NCBI RefSeq assembly: GCF_010131535.1 | Contig: NZ_WUBS01000004.1 | Span: 308,114 to 372,113, forward strand | Reading direction: 5' to 3' | DNA: 64,000 nucleotides | Source of the DNA: Acerihabitans arboris | GTDB lineage: Bacteria; Pseudomonadota; Gammaproteobacteria; Enterobacterales; Enterobacteriaceae | In this document: positions 9,728 to 19,599 of the stretch, in pieces | How positions within the stretch are numbered: position 1 is the first letter of the stretch | Layout: every line of letters starts with the position of its first letter | Translations under genes and position numbers: made by a program | Notes under the pieces: generated by a model | The model's database searches: none | Told to the model about the DNA's origin: nothing | The model's input: only the letters and a program-made list of their open reading frames with translations

Positions 9728-10711
9728 TTAAAATAAATCGCCTATATCCCGGGTGGCGGTTTTCACCGTGCGCTGCGCGGCGTTTTTCAGTTGATTGATG
9801 ATTTGCACCAGCTTGGCGCCGTAGGCCGGGTCGGTGGCATAACCGGCGCGTTGCAGGGCATAGGCGGCGGCCTCCGGCTGTACCGCGTTCACCACCTCGC
9901 GATAACGCGGGTTGTCGGTCAGCAGATGGATATAATCGCCCAGCGCGTCCAGGTACGAGTCATACACCCGGAAGCGCTGCTGCATCTTGACCGGCTGCCC
10001 GTTCTGGTATTCGGTGGTGGTAATGGTGGTGGTCTTGCCCTGCCAGTCATCCGACGCCTTGATGCCGAACAGGTTAAAACTGGGCTTGCCTTCGGCGGTG
10101 GGAATTTCCCGTTTGCCCCAGTCCGACTCCAGCGCCGCCTGCGCCATAATCAGGTGATGGGGAATGCCGCTTTGCCGGCTGGCGATCATCGCCGGGATCG
10201 ACAGGCGTTCGGTAAAGCTTTGCCCCGAGGACGTCATCGGCTGGGGCGAGGATGTCTGGCGTTCACGCCGCCAGAATTCTCCCATCAGGGCCGGCGACAT
10301 AAACTGTGCATTGATCGCGTTGGCGCTGAGCGGGGCATCGCCGGCGTACAGCGACGACGGCGTCGCGGCCTTGGCGCCCGCGGCGGCACCCGTGGCCGCT
10401 TCCGCGCCATGGCCGCCAAGCTGCTTGACCATCATATCCGCCAGCCCCAGTCCCTTGGACGTCAGCTGCTGGGACATCTGCTGATCGTAGAGGCTGGTAT
10501 AGAGCTCGGTTTGCTCGCTGTTGAATAACCCGTCCTTAGGCAGGGCGGCGCGCATGCTTTTCATCATCATCTGCACAAATAATCCTTCCACCTGCTGCGC
10601 CACCGCTTTCAGCGCCTGCGGCGAGGATTGCGCCGCCTGGTTATGCAGCTTCTGCAGGGACTTAACGTCAAACGCGGCGGACGTCAGGTCGGAAGCGTCG
10701 TTAAGCTGCAT
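9728..10711 (-). CDS. flgJ: Rod cap and peptidoglycan hydrolase FlgJ
   Basis: 327 residues. FlgJ caps the growing rod in the periplasm and opens the peptidoglycan. The N-terminal domain (about 1-100, with EGLFVQMMMKSMRAALPKDG) is the rod cap. The C-terminal half (about 165-320) is a glucosaminidase-type muramidase with the catalytic-region glutamate in QAALESDWGKREI and the later YLDALGDYIHLL. An Ala/Thr/Gly linker joins them. Its ATG overlaps the flgI stop by one base. Confidence 0.97.
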   Translation of the reverse strand: MQLNDASDLTSAAFDVKSLQKLHNQAAQSSPQALKAVAQQVEGLFVQMMMKSMRAALPKDGLFNSEQTELYTSLYDQQMSQQLTSKGLGLADMMVKQLGGHGAEAATGAAAGAKAATPSSLYAGDAPLSANAINAQFMSPALMGEFWRRERQTSSPQPMTSSGQSFTERLSIPAMIASRQSGIPHHLIMAQAALESDWGKREIPTAEGKPSFNLFGIKASDDWQGKTTTITTTEYQNGQPVKMQQRFRVYDSYLDALGDYIHLLTDNPRYREVVNAVQPEAAAYALQRAGYATDPAYGAKLVQIINQLKNAAQRTVKTATRDIGDLF

Positions 10712-11835
10712 CAGATAATCTCCAGCGTGGCCTGCAAACAGCCGGCGCTGTGCATCGCCTGCAGGATGGACATCAAATCATTGGGCGTGGCCCCCAGGGC
10801 ATTCAGGGCGCGGATCACGCTGTTCAGGTTGGCGCTTGACGAGACCCGTTGCAGCGACCCGCCGCCCTGGTTGACCGAAATTTGCGTTTGATTGGTCACC
10901 ACGGTCTGTCCGCCGGCAAAGGGCGTATCCGGCTGGCTGACGTTTTGCTGGTTATTCACCACCACGGACAGGCTGCCCTGGGCGACCGCGCAGTTGTCCA
11001 GCATCACGTTGCGGTTCATCACCACCGAGCCGGTGCGGGAATTGATGATTACCTTGGCGTCCATTTCACCAATATTAATATTGATATCCTGGATCTGCGC
11101 CAGGAAACGCACCTGGCTGCTGCTGTTGGCCGGCATTTGCAGTTCTATGGTGCGCGAGTCCAGCGCCCGGGAAATGCCCAGGCCGTTTTGCGCGTTAATG
11201 GCATCGCTGACGCGTTGCGCCAGGCTGAAGTTTTCCTGTTTTAGCTGCAGCGTGATAATCCGGCTGGTGCCGAAGGTACTGGGCAATTCGCGCTCTATTA
11301 CCGCGCCGTTATTGATGCGCCCGCCGGCCAGTTGATTCACCTGCACCCGGCTGCCGCCGGACGAGGCGCCCGCGCCCCCCACCAGCAGGTTTCCCTGCGC
11401 CAGGGCATAGACCTGGTTATCGGCCCCTTTCAGCGGGGTCATGAGCAAGGTGCCGCCGCGCAGGCTTTTTGCCGATCCCATGGAGGACACCACGATATCA
11501 ATATTCTGCCCGGCGCGGCCGAACGCGGGATAATTGGCGGTCACCATCACCGCGGCGACATTCTTTAGCTGCATATTAGTGCCGCTCGGCACCGTAATGC
11601 CCAGCTGCGATAACATATTGGTCAGGCTTTGGGTGGTAAACGGCGTCTGGGTGGTCTGGTCGCCGGTACCGTCCAGCCCCACCACCAGCCCGTAGCCTAT
11701 CAGCGGGTTATCCCGCACGCCCTGAATATCCACCAGGTCGCGCAGCCGCTCCGCCCCGGCCGGCAGCGCCGGCAATATAAGGGCTAGCACGCAGGCAACC
11801 TGCCGCCAGCGTGACCATAACGAGGAATTGCGCAT
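10711..11835 (-). CDS. flgI: Flagellar P-ring protein FlgI
   Basis: 374 residues from the ATG of MRNSSLWSR, which has AAGGA nine bases upstream; a longer in-frame extension to 11886 has no such site. FlgI polymerises into the periplasmic P-ring. A Sec signal (about residues 1-28, cleaved after PAGA) is followed by [20 protein letters not shown] and [13 protein letters not shown], both family signatures. It lies 11 bases after flgH, and overlaps flgJ. Confidence 0.97.
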   Translation of the reverse strand: MRNSSLWSRWRQVACVLALILPALPAGAERLRDLVDIQGVRDNPLIGYGLVVGLDGTGDQTTQTPFTTQSLTNMLSQLGITVPSGTNMQLKNVAAVMVTANYPAFGRAGQNIDIVVSSMGSAKSLRGGTLLMTPLKGADNQVYALAQGNLLVGGAGASSGGSRVQVNQLAGGRINNGAVIERELPSTFGTSRIITLQLKQENFSLAQRVSDAINAQNGLGISRALDSRTIELQMPANSSSQVRFLAQIQDININIGEMDAKVIINSRTGSVVMNRNVMLDNCAVAQGSLSVVVNNQQNVSQPDTPFAGGQTVVTNQTQISVNQGGGSLQRVSSSANLNSVIRALNALGATPNDLMSILQAMHSAGCLQATLEII

Positions 11836-11846
11836 GCTTGGCGTCC

Positions 11847-12590
11847 TTAAAAAGGTGAGACATTGAGGAAAAAGCGTTGCAACCAACCCATCTCCTGCGC
11901 TTCGTTGATATAACCTTTACCCACGTACTCGATGCGCGCGTCCGCCACCTGGGTGGAGATCACCGCGTTGCTGCCGTTGATGGTGCGCGGATTCACCACG
12001 CCGGAGAAGCGGATATATTCGGCGCCCTGGTTAATGGCAATCTGTTTTTCGCCCACCACCTTCAGGTTGCCGTTGGCCAGTACCTGATCGACGGTAACGG
12101 TAATGGTGCCGGTAAAGGTATTCTTGGCGGTGGCGCCGCCCTTGCCGTCGAAATCATTGGTGCCGGCGGCGTCCAGGTCCACCTTGCCGTTGCCGAGCAG
12201 GCCGGTCAGCGGTTTCGGCGTGGTGGTCATGGCCAGGGTATTGGTGCCTTCCCGCGTCGCATTGGCGGTGGAGCTCTTGCTGGCGCTCACATTTTCCTGC
12301 AGGGTGATGGTCAGGATATCGCCGACGTTGCGCGGCCGCCGGTCCTCAAACAACGGCTGGTAGCCGTAATTCATCGGCTGCACCGTCTGGAAAATCGAGC
12401 CGTTGGCAACCGGTATCGACGCCGGCGCCGGCTGGGCGGTGGTGGCGCCCTGCACCAGGTTTTTGTGCGGCATATAGGCGCAGCCCGGAAGCGTCAACAG
12501 GCCCAGGGCCGTCAGGGCGACCGCCATCGGCAGGCGAAGGCGCGCCCCGGGTGCCGCCGGCGATATGGTAATAATCTCTCTCAGTTTCAT
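11847..12590 (-). CDS. flgH: Flagellar L-ring lipoprotein FlgH
   Basis: 247 residues from the ATG at 12590, against 232 in E. coli. FlgH forms the outer-membrane L-ring. The signal peptide ends in a lipobox (LTLPGC, Cys about residue 36), and the mature protein keeps [32 protein letters not shown] and GWLQRFFLN. The first 15 residues before the hydrophobic core are longer than usual, so a start at the internal ATG of MAVALTALG cannot be excluded. The 147-base gap to flgG is wide for this operon and holds AT-rich sequence. Confidence 0.94.
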   Translation of the reverse strand: MKLREIITISPAAPGARLRLPMAVALTALGLLTLPGCAYMPHKNLVQGATTAQPAPASIPVANGSIFQTVQPMNYGYQPLFEDRRPRNVGDILTITLQENVSASKSSTANATREGTNTLAMTTTPKPLTGLLGNGKVDLDAAGTNDFDGKGGATAKNTFTGTITVTVDQVLANGNLKVVGEKQIAINQGAEYIRFSGVVNPRTINGSNAVISTQVADARIEYVGKGYINEAQEMGWLQRFFLNVSPF

Positions 12591-12737
12591 ATGCCTGTCG
12601 TGTCCTGGCCGACAAAAAACGTCCTGGGGCGAGTTTGTGACGGCGTCACTCATAATATTCATTTTGGTCAATATTTTTGTTACAGCGTAACGTTAATCTG
12701 ACATTTACGTTACAACGTCACCCGACAAGGGCAAGAC

Positions 12738-13520
12738 CTACAGCTGCGTCAGTTTTTGCAGCATGGCATCCGAGGCCGACACCGCTTTGCTGTTGATCTC
12801 GTAAGCGCGCTGGACCTGAATCATATCCACCAGCTCTTCGGCGACATTGACGTTGGAGGTTTCGACGTAACCTTGGTAAAGCAGGCCGACGCCGTTCTGC
12901 CCGGGCGTCGACTCGGCGGGCGCGCCCGAGCTGTCGGTTTCCTGGTAGAGGTTTTCGCCGAGGCTTTCCAGTCCGGCCTCGTTGATGAAGTTACTGATGG
13001 TTAGCTGCCCCACCTGGGTTGCGGCGGCCTGCCCTTGGGTGGTTACGCTTACCACCCCATCGCGCGCGACGGTAATCGTCAGGGCGTTATCCGGTATGGT
13101 AATGGCCGGCTGGATCTGGTAGCCGCTGGAGGTCACCAACTGGCCGTTTTGATCCACCTGGAATGAGCCGTCGCGGGTATAGGCAGTGGTGCCGTCAGGC
13201 AGCTGCACCTGGAAAAAGCCTTTGCCGTTGATGGCAATATCCTTGGTGTTTTCGGTTTGTTCCAGATTGCCCTGGCTGTGCAGGCGCTCCGTGGATACCG
13301 GCCGCACGCCGGTGCCAAGCTGCAGGCCCGAAGGCAGCGTGGTCTGTTCCGACGACTGCGCGCCGGGCTGGCGTACGGTCTGGTACAGCAAATCCTCGAA
13401 TACCGCCCGCTGGCGTTTAAAGCCGTTGGTGCTGACGTTCGCCAGGTTATTGGAAATAACATCCATGTTGGTCTGCTGCGCGTCCAGGCCGGTCTTGGCA
13501 ATCCACAATGAACGGATCAT
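12738..13520 (-). CDS. flgG: Distal rod protein FlgG
   Basis: 260 residues, identical in length to E. coli FlgG. It forms the distal rod that crosses the P and L rings. The N-terminal rod signature ([20 protein letters not shown]) and the C-terminal [19 protein letters not shown] are intact. Exported by the flagellar type III system without a signal peptide. It lies 20 bases after flgF. Confidence 0.98.
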   Translation of the reverse strand: MIRSLWIAKTGLDAQQTNMDVISNNLANVSTNGFKRQRAVFEDLLYQTVRQPGAQSSEQTTLPSGLQLGTGVRPVSTERLHSQGNLEQTENTKDIAINGKGFFQVQLPDGTTAYTRDGSFQVDQNGQLVTSSGYQIQPAITIPDNALTITVARDGVVSVTTQGQAAATQVGQLTISNFINEAGLESLGENLYQETDSSGAPAESTPGQNGVGLLYQGYVETSNVNVAEELVDMIQVQRAYEINSKAVSASDAMLQKLTQL

Positions 13521-13540
13521 CCGTTTAAACTCCAGAAAAA

Positions 13541-14299
13541 TTAGCTGATAGAAAGCAGTTGATTGGCATGCTCTGCGTTCTGGTCGACGTCGGTAATCAC
13601 CTTCATCTGCATTTCGAAACGCCGCGCGCTGCCTATCATGTCCACCAGGGTTTCGGCGGTGTTGACGTTACTGCCTTCGAGCACGCCGGGCATGACCTTG
13701 ACGGTATTGTCGTTGGGCAAGGCGTCGCCCACCGTCGCCGCGGCGGCGGCGGACAGATGGAACAGGCCGTCGTCGCCGCGCACCAGTTGGCCCTGGTCGG
13801 TCGGTTTCACCCGTTTGAGCTGGCCGACCGGGCCGATGGTATTGGGCGCGTCGCCGTCGCCCAGCGCCGACACCGTGCCGTCGGCGGCAAGCGTGATCGA
13901 CGACTGGGTCGGCACCACCAGCGGGCCGTTTTGCCCCATGACGGGATAACCCTGGATCTGCAGCTGGCCGGTGGCGTCCACCTGCATATTGCCGTTGCGG
14001 GTATAGGCTTCGGCGCCGTCGGGCAGTTGCACCGCCAGCCAGCCCTGATCCTGCACCGCGACATCCAGCGGCCGCGCGGTATTATCCAGCGGCCCCTGGG
14101 TCATCAGCGCGCCGGGCGTCGAGGCGACCACCAGCGTGCGGGTCGGCAGGGTTTGGCCTTCCACCGGCACCGCCCGCATGGCCGACAGCTGCGCGCGGAA
14201 ACCCGGCGTTGACGAATTGGCCAGGTTATTGGTAATGATCGCCTGCTGGTCAAGGGTCTGGCCGGCCGCGCCCATGGCGGTATAAATTGCGTGATCCAT
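13541..14299 (-). CDS. flgF: Proximal rod protein FlgF
   Basis: 252 residues against 251 in E. coli. It is a proximal rod subunit. The motif [20 protein letters not shown] at the start and [20 protein letters not shown] near the end are the paired terminal helices of axial proteins. It sits between flgE and flgG with 21-base gaps. Confidence 0.98.
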   Translation of the reverse strand: MDHAIYTAMGAAGQTLDQQAIITNNLANSSTPGFRAQLSAMRAVPVEGQTLPTRTLVVASTPGALMTQGPLDNTARPLDVAVQDQGWLAVQLPDGAEAYTRNGNMQVDATGQLQIQGYPVMGQNGPLVVPTQSSITLAADGTVSALGDGDAPNTIGPVGQLKRVKPTDQGQLVRGDDGLFHLSAAAAATVGDALPNDNTVKVMPGVLEGSNVNTAETLVDMIGSARRFEMQMKVITDVDQNAEHANQLLSIS

Positions 14300-14320
14300 T
14301 GGCTTATTCCGTCAGGGTGA

Positions 14321-15526
14321 TCAGCTCAGGTTGACCAGCGTCTGCATGATGGTGTCCTGCGCCTTGATGGTTTGCGCATTCGACTGGTAGTCGCGCTGGG
14401 CGACGATCAGGTTCACCAGCTCCTTGCTCAAATCGACGTTGGAGCTTTCCAGCGCGCCGCTGGTCAGGGTGCCGAAGGTGCCGGTGCCCGCGGTGCCGAC
14501 GATGGCCTGCCCGGAGGCGGACGTGGCGGTCCAGACGTTATCGCCGGCCGATTGCAGCCCCTGCGGGTTGGCAAAATTGGCCAGGATGATTTGCCCCAGC
14601 AACTGGGTTTTGCCATTGGAATAGGTGCCGGTAATGGTGCCGTCGTCGGCGATTTCGTAGCTGCTCAAATCGCCGGCGGAATAGCCGTCCTGGATTTGGC
14701 TGCTGACGCTGCTGGCGGTGGTATACTGCTGCTGGCTGCCGGTAAAGCTGAGGTTAAAGGTGTTGGCCGCCGAGCCGTTCACGCCGGCCATGTCCACATC
14801 GAAGTTATCGGTTCCGGTCAGCACGCCGTTGCTGTTGAACGACAAGGTGCCGAGGTCGGTTACCGTGCCGGTGCTGTCGCTGCCGTCCACGCTGTGTACC
14901 TGCCAGGTATTGTCGGCGGATTTGACGAAATACAGGCTGATGTTATGCGGATTGCCCAGGCTGTCATAGGTGGTCAGCGGCTGGGAAAAGCTGTAGGTGG
15001 CGGAATCGTCGGGGTCAAAGGCGGCATCGTCAAGCGTATCCGAATCGGAATTCAGTTTCAGCACCATGGTGCTGGTGGTGGTGGCTTTTGCCGCCAGGCC
15101 GGTGGTGGGAATGCTCAGGTTAACCGGATCCGTCCCCTGCTGGATGGTGGGCGGCGTGCCGCTGGCGGTGTAACCGGTGACGTTAAGGCCGGTGCTGGTG
15201 ACCAGGTTGCGGTTGTCATCGAGCTTGAAATCGCCGTTGCGGGAGTAATATACCGCACCGCTGTCGTCCGTCAGCCGGAAAAAACCGTTATTGGAAATCG
15301 CCACGTTCAGGCCGTTATCCGTGGTATTGACCGTGCCGTCATTAAAGTTCTGGCTGACCGCGGCAACCGTGACCCCCAGGCCGACCTTTGAACTGGCGAA
15401 CACGTCGGCAAACGAAACCGACGCGGATTTAAAACCGGTGGTTTCTGAGTTGGCGATATTGTTGCCAATCACGTTCAGATTGGTCGAGGCCGCGTTTAAG
15501 CCGCTAACCGCTTGTGAAAACGACAT
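14321..15526 (-). CDS. flgE: Flagellar hook protein FlgE
   Basis: 401 residues from the ATG of MSFSQAVSGLNAAS; the site AGGAGAAG sits 7 bases upstream, so the longer open frame to 15574 is rejected. FlgE polymerises into the hook. The N-terminal LNVIGNNIANSETTGFKSAS and C-terminal KELVNLIVAQRDYQSNAQTI are intact; the middle is Ser/Thr/Asp-rich. E. coli FlgE has 402 residues. Confidence 0.98.
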   Translation of the reverse strand: MSFSQAVSGLNAASTNLNVIGNNIANSETTGFKSASVSFADVFASSKVGLGVTVAAVSQNFNDGTVNTTDNGLNVAISNNGFFRLTDDSGAVYYSRNGDFKLDDNRNLVTSTGLNVTGYTASGTPPTIQQGTDPVNLSIPTTGLAAKATTTSTMVLKLNSDSDTLDDAAFDPDDSATYSFSQPLTTYDSLGNPHNISLYFVKSADNTWQVHSVDGSDSTGTVTDLGTLSFNSNGVLTGTDNFDVDMAGVNGSAANTFNLSFTGSQQQYTTASSVSSQIQDGYSAGDLSSYEIADDGTITGTYSNGKTQLLGQIILANFANPQGLQSAGDNVWTATSASGQAIVGTAGTGTFGTLTSGALESSNVDLSKELVNLIVAQRDYQSNAQTIKAQDTIMQTLVNLS

Positions 15527-15583
15527 TTTACTCTTCTCCTGTAGTGGTTGACCCCGGGCATGTCGCGAAAACAACCAAGCCGG

Positions 15584-16267
15584 TTAAATGATTTGCTGAA
15601 CCTTATCCAGGGTGACGTTGCCCGCCAGTCCGAGATTTAACGACGACACGCCGTCGGTGGTGCTCACCCCATAGACCAGGGCGTATTTCAACGCCGTGGC
15701 GTCTGTGCTGGCGCCGGATGACGAGGTGGCGGCCAGCGAGAAGGTATAGGACCCCTCCGCCACGGCGGTGCCGGTATCATCGGTACCGTCCCAGCTGTAG
15801 GTATGGACGCCGGCGGTCTGCGCGCCGAGATCCACCGTGCGCACCACGTTGCCCGAGGCGTCCTTGATGGTGACGGTGACATCGCTTGCCGCGTTGTCCA
15901 GTTGCAAACCGAACGGCGTGGTCGAGCTATCGCTGCCCACCAGGATGTCGGTGCCGTCGATCATCACGCCGTGGCCGACCAGGGTAGATGCCTGCAGGGA
16001 CTGGCTGGTATTCAGCTGGGTGGAAATGGATCCCAGCGTGGTATTCAGGTTTTCGATACCGCTCAGCGTGCTGATCTGCGCCAGTTGGGTGGTCAGTTCA
16101 GCGTTATCCATGGGATTGGTCGGATCCTGGTTTTGCAACTGCGCCACCAGCAGGGTAAGGAATTGGCTTTGCAGGTCGCTGCTGCTTTCGGTGCCGGTCG
16201 TGCTCGTGGTGCTGGTGGTGGCGGTGGTATTGTCTACCGGGTCATTCAGGCTTACTGAAACTCCCAT
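15584..16267 (-). CDS. flgD: Hook-capping scaffold FlgD
   Basis: 227 residues. FlgD caps the growing hook and is lost at completion. The N-terminal segment (LQSQFLTLLVAQLQNQDPTN, then PMDNAELTTQLAQISTLSGI) is strongly conserved. A run of Thr/Ser near residues 13-28 precedes it. The C-terminal half is a Tudor/FnIII-like domain (VRTVDLGAQTAGVHTYSWDG). Located 12 bases after flgC. Confidence 0.97.
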   Translation of the reverse strand: MGVSVSLNDPVDNTTATTSTTSTTGTESSSDLQSQFLTLLVAQLQNQDPTNPMDNAELTTQLAQISTLSGIENLNTTLGSISTQLNTSQSLQASTLVGHGVMIDGTDILVGSDSSTTPFGLQLDNAASDVTVTIKDASGNVVRTVDLGAQTAGVHTYSWDGTDDTGTAVAEGSYTFSLAATSSSGASTDATALKYALVYGVSTTDGVSSLNLGLAGNVTLDKVQQII

Positions 16268-16279
16268 CTTATCCTCCGG

Positions 16280-16684
16280 TTATTGGCCAAGTGTCAGGGT
16301 TTTCTGCATCAACGTCTTTGCGGTATTCAGTACTTCGATGTTGGCCTGGTAGCTGCGCGAGGCCGACATGCTGTTCACCATCTCATCGACCACGTTGACG
16401 TTCGGCATCCGCACATAACCCTTGTCGTCCGCCAGCGGGTTGCCCGGCTGGTAGACCAGTTTTTCCGCCGCGGGCGATTCCACCACGCCGCTGACCCGCA
16501 CGCCGCCAATCTCCTGGCCGGCGGGCGCCGCGACCTGGAATATCACTTCCTTGGCATGATAGGGCTGGCCGTCCGGCCCGGTGACGCTGTCCGCATTGGC
16601 CAGGTTGCTGGCGGCGACGTTCATCCGCTGGGACTGGGCGGTCAGCGCCGAGCCGGAAATATCGAAAATCGAGGTCATACTCAT
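16280..16684 (-). CDS. flgC: Proximal rod protein FlgC
   Basis: 134 residues, the E. coli length. Proximal rod subunit. N-terminal [20 protein letters not shown] and C-terminal [20 protein letters not shown] are the axial-family motifs. It is 7 bases after flgB. Confidence 0.98.
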   Translation of the reverse strand: MSMTSIFDISGSALTAQSQRMNVAASNLANADSVTGPDGQPYHAKEVIFQVAAPAGQEIGGVRVSGVVESPAAEKLVYQPGNPLADDKGYVRMPNVNVVDEMVNSMSASRSYQANIEVLNTAKTLMQKTLTLGQ

Positions 16685-16691
16685 GGGCTAT

Positions 16692-17105
16692 TTATTCCTG
16701 TAGCACCGACATCATGTTTTTGATCTGCCCGCCCAGCACCGTCAGGTCGGTTTGGTATTGCAGGCTGTTTTCGGCGAACTCCGTTCTTTCGCGATCCATA
16801 TCGACGGTATTGCCGTCCAGGGCAGGCTGGTCCGGCACACGGTATAATAATTCGCTGGTCGGCGCCGTGGAGGTGGTCGCCTCGATATGCCGCGCGGAGG
16901 TGGTGGTCAGCGACAGCGAATTGCCGCTGGCCCGCCCTTGGGTGAGCGCCTTGTTTAATTCGCTGGAGAAATCGATATCTCGCGCCTGGTAACCCGGGGT
17001 ATCGGCATTGGCGATATTGGCGGCAAGAATTTCCTGACGCTGCGCGCGCAGGTTGAGGGCCTCCTGCTGGAATTGCAGGGCAGCATCAAGTTTATCAATC
17101 ATCAT
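16692..17105 (-). CDS. flgB: Proximal rod protein FlgB
   Basis: 137 residues. Innermost rod subunit and first gene of the flgB-J operon. It carries [20 protein letters not shown] and the C-terminal [15 protein letters not shown]. Two adjacent ATGs (17105 and 17102) could serve as start. The 206-base gap to the divergent flgA should hold the FlhDC-dependent class II promoters for both units; I could not place a confident FlhDC box by eye. Confidence 0.97.
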   Translation of the reverse strand: MMIDKLDAALQFQQEALNLRAQRQEILAANIANADTPGYQARDIDFSSELNKALTQGRASGNSLSLTTTSARHIEATTSTAPTSELLYRVPDQPALDGNTVDMDRERTEFAENSLQYQTDLTVLGGQIKNMMSVLQE

Positions 17106-17311
17106 TTTCCTAAAAGAAGGCCATATGGATTTATGGATGCCAGCTTAATCGCATCATTACCTTCCCTATCGTTGGAATAAGCGTAAATTGCAGCGCTATT
17201 TTACCCATTGGCCGGAAACCCCGACCGGTACACTTGTTTCCCGGGACGGCCTGACAACCCACCCGATGACGGCGCGACCTTTATTGAAAACCCATGAATT
17301 AAGGATTTGGC

Positions 17312-18067
17312 GTGAGCGGACATCATATCCACCAGTCGGCGGCCGGGCATGCCGGCGCGGGGCCGGAACAGCGCTTACCGCGCCGGGAAGGCGCCACGCT
17401 GCGGGCGGCTTATTTTTGCCTGTGCGGCCTGGCCGGCGTCCTGATGCCGTCCTCCGGCGCCGGGGCCGCCGATCGCCTGACCGAACAATTGACCGCGTTT
17501 ATGGCGGGGCAATACGCCACGCCGCCGGTGTCATTGGACGTGCTGGTGAAAACGCCCGCCGCCCAGCGGCAAAACTGCGAGTCGCCGCAGTTCACGCTGC
17601 CGTCGCGCAATCGGATCTGGGGCAATATCAGCATCGCCATCGTCTGTGGCGCACAAAAGCGCTATGTGCAGGCCGAGGTGCGGGTAACGGATAAATACCT
17701 GATCGCTGCCCGGCCCATCGCGGCGAAACAGACGCTGGCGGACGGGGATGTAGCCTGGCGCACCGGGCGTCTGGATCTGCTGTCTTCCATGCCGTTAACC
17801 GATATGGCCTTAGCCGAAGGCAGCGTAAGCGAACGCGCCATCGGCAGCGGCCAGCCGTTAACCGCCGCCATGCTGCGGCGCCCCTGGCAGGTGAAAACCG
17901 GCCAGCAGGTACAGATTTCCGCGCAGGGGGAAGGATTTGCCATCCAAAGCACCGGCAAGGCGATGAACAACGCGGCGGTAAACGACCGGCTGCGGGTGCG
18001 CATGGATTCCGGCCAGATGGTCAACGGCCGGCTGCTGGCCGACGGCACTGTTCAGGTTATGCTATAA
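17312..18067 (+). CDS. flgA: P-ring assembly chaperone FlgA
   Basis: 251 residues from a GTG start preceded by AAGGAT; E. coli FlgA has 219. FlgA is a periplasmic chaperone for FlgI. The first 45 residues form a longer than usual signal region, with the hydrophobic core near residues 32-48 (AAYFCLCGLAGVLMP). The C-terminal SAF-type domain is recognisable (RPIAAKQTLADGDVAWRTGR, later VNGRLLADGTVQVML). An alternative internal start would shorten the leader, but no better ribosome site is seen. Confidence 0.93.
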   Translation: MSGHHIHQSAAGHAGAGPEQRLPRREGATLRAAYFCLCGLAGVLMPSSGAGAADRLTEQLTAFMAGQYATPPVSLDVLVKTPAAQRQNCESPQFTLPSRNRIWGNISIAIVCGAQKRYVQAEVRVTDKYLIAARPIAAKQTLADGDVAWRTGRLDLLSSMPLTDMALAEGSVSERAIGSGQPLTAAMLRRPWQVKTGQQVQISAQGEGFAIQSTGKAMNNAAVNDRLRVRMDSGQMVNGRLLADGTVQVML

Positions 18068-18093
18068 ATTAGTAACAATATTATAAAAAAAAT

Positions 18094-18120
18094 TAAAGCT
18101 TTGAAGGATCCGACCGATAA
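18094..18120 (+). promoter_or_regulatory. Sigma-28 promoter of flgMN
   Basis: TAAAGCTT, 11 bases, ACCGATAA: 14 of 16 consensus positions with exact spacing, 48 bases before the flgM ATG. In enterics flgM is transcribed from both the class II flgA promoter and its own class III promoter; this is the expected second one. Confidence 0.88.
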
Positions 18121-18168
18121 TTTAAGTCTACCCTTCCATGCCTTGAATGACACGATAAGTGAGGCTGT

Positions 18169-18462
18169 ATGAGTATCGATACTACCCGCCCTATTCCCGG
18201 GTTGTCGCCGATTCAGAATTCTGAACTCAGCAACGCCCAGCCGCAAAAAAGCAGCGCGGCCGGCGCCAGCGGCGACAGCCAGGAAACCCAGGTCAATCTC
18301 AGTGATGCCCAGGCACGGCTGCGCCAGCCAAACAGCCAGGATTTCAACAGCGCCAAGGTGGAAAGCCTGAAGCAGGCTATCCGCAACGGCGAGTTGAAAG
18401 TGGATACCGGCAAAATCGCCGATGAGCTGATTGCCCAGACGCAATCGATGCTGGATGAGTAA
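18169..18462 (+). CDS. flgM: Anti-sigma-28 factor FlgM
   Basis: 97 residues, the E. coli length. FlgM binds FliA (sigma-28) until the hook is finished and is then exported, releasing late gene expression. Its N-terminal half is disordered-looking (Ser/Gln/Ala), and the C-terminal half carries the sigma-binding helices (SAKVESLKQAIRNGELKVDT, then ADELIAQTQSMLDE). It is followed by flgN after 9 bases. Confidence 0.97.
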   Translation: MSIDTTRPIPGLSPIQNSELSNAQPQKSSAAGASGDSQETQVNLSDAQARLRQPNSQDFNSAKVESLKQAIRNGELKVDTGKIADELIAQTQSMLDE

Positions 18463-18471
18463 CCGACGGAC

Positions 18472-18915
18472 ATGAACGAACTGGAACAAATCTGCGGCCG
18501 GATGTTGGGTATTTTGCAGCAACTGGAGTTGACCCTGGTCGAGGAACAGCGTTTACTCAGCGCCGGCCAGGTGAACCCCGCCTTATTGCACAGGGTTACG
18601 GAAAATAAAAACGAGCAGTTGACCACCCTGCAGTACGTCGACCAGCAGCGCCAGCGGCTGGCGGCAACCCTCTACGCCGGCATCCCGCCATACGGCGCCT
18701 TTCCCGGCCTGCACCAAATCTGGCTCGCCATCACGCAGCTCACGGAAAACCTGAGCCGCAATAACTACCGTAACGGCCTGCTGTTATCGCAACATTTTAC
18801 CCATAACCAGCAGGTGTTGACGGTGCTGGAAGAGTACCAAACCCAGCGCCGCATGTATGGCCCCGACGGACAATCCCTGGGCGGCGGCGCGCTCGGCCGC
18901 AGGTTCAGCGTTTAA
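18472..18915 (+). CDS. flgN: Export chaperone FlgN for FlgK and FlgL
   Basis: 147 residues (E. coli 138). FlgN is a helical cytoplasmic chaperone that holds FlgK and FlgL before export. The composition (long Leu/Gln helices, LEQICGRMLGILQQLELTLV) and position after flgM support the call; sequence conservation in the family is low. Its C-terminal tail (GGGALGRRFSV) is glycine-rich. A GC-rich hairpin lies 18 bases past the stop. Confidence 0.93.
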   Translation: MNELEQICGRMLGILQQLELTLVEEQRLLSAGQVNPALLHRVTENKNEQLTTLQYVDQQRQRLAATLYAGIPPYGAFPGLHQIWLAITQLTENLSRNNYRNGLLLSQHFTHNQQVLTVLEEYQTQRRMYGPDGQSLGGGALGRRFSV

Positions 18916-18933
18916 CCTCACGTCATGCCAAAG

Positions 18934-18955
18934 GGCGGGGCTAGCGCGCCCCGCC
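18934..18955. terminator. GC-rich hairpin between convergent flgN and flhE
   Basis: GGCGGGGC (18934-18941) pairs perfectly with GCCCCGCC (18948-18955) around a 6-base loop. It lies between convergent genes and is a plausible bidirectional stop, but no U-run follows on either strand, so efficiency is uncertain. Confidence 0.5.
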
Positions 18956-18958
18956 GCG

Positions 18959-19031
18959 TTAGCGAACGGTCTTCCTCCGGTAATTCACCCGCGCTTTTAA
19001 CGAACGGCCCCGCCCCGGTAATTCACCTGCA
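18959..19031 (-). repeat. 38-bp degenerate duplication of the flhE 3' end
   Basis: The last codons of flhE (V-N-Y-R-G-G-A-V-R-stop on the minus strand) recur 38 bases further downstream in altered form (V-N-Y-R-R-K-T-V-R-stop). Matching blocks CGAACGG and TAATTCACC keep the 38-base offset on the plus strand (18963 to 19001; 18981 to 19019). This looks like a small tandem duplication of the gene end. Confidence 0.6.
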
Positions 19032-19599
19032 CCTGATAGTGTTTTAACGTCACCGGCGGCGTTATCACGCCGCGTCCCGCGACCTTTATCAACAACGTTA
19101 CCTGATTGTCCGCCGTCATGCCGGCCAGGGCATCGCTGCGCCCGGCCAGCCCGTCGGGATAGACGCACTTGCCCGGCATGCAGATAGCCAGGGCGGAACG
19201 GGGCGGCAACGGCCGGTCGGTCTCGATGCGCCAATATATCGAGGTCACCTGCGCTCCGTCCGGCAACCGGGCGGAGGGACGCATCGGCGGGCTGCTTTTG
19301 GCGTAACCAAGCTGGTGCAGCACCAGCATCCGCCCCGTCCCCTGCCAGCCGCCGTCCGCCCGGTTGCCGGTCGGGATAGGCGGGCCGCCGGCGGCAGCCG
19401 CCCCGGGTCGCGGCCGATGCGCGTCCTGCGTCGGCGGCTTGGGCTGCGTCCACGCCGCCTGGATTTCCGGCGGCGGGGTCACCCGTATGCTGACGCCAAG
19501 GTTGGCGCGGACGCCCGGCGCGGCGATCCCGACGGCGAATGCCGGCGCGCAGCACGCCGCCATGGCCGCCAGCATGGCGGTCGCGCCGGGCGCCCTCAC
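18997..19599 (-). CDS. flhE: Flagellar protein FlhE, enlarged
   Basis: 200 residues from a GTG overlapping the flhA stop (GTGA); E. coli FlhE has 130. FlhE is a periplasmic protein reported to act as a plug or regulator of the flagellar export gate. A signal peptide (about 1-22) is followed by a Pro/Ala/Gly-rich insertion (about 40-85) absent from the compact family form. The core domain (LALCIMPG-type beta strands, here ALAICMPGKCVYPDG) and the closing VQVNYRGGAVR resemble the E. coli end VNYR. It is the last gene of flhBAE. Confidence 0.85.
   Translation of the reverse strand: MRAPGATAMLAAMAACCAPAFAVGIAAPGVRANLGVSIRVTPPPEIQAAWTQPKPPTQDAHRPRPGAAAAGGPPIPTGNRADGGWQGTGRMLVLHQLGYAKSSPPMRPSARLPDGAQVTSIYWRIETDRPLPPRSALAICMPGKCVYPDGLAGRSDALAGMTADNQVTLLIKVAGRGVITPPVTLKHYQVQVNYRGGAVR

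Noticed and set aside
17188..17694. 168-codon plus-strand frame overlapping flgA
   Set aside because: Different frame of flgA with an Arg/Ala-rich product; flgA has the ribosome site and family match.
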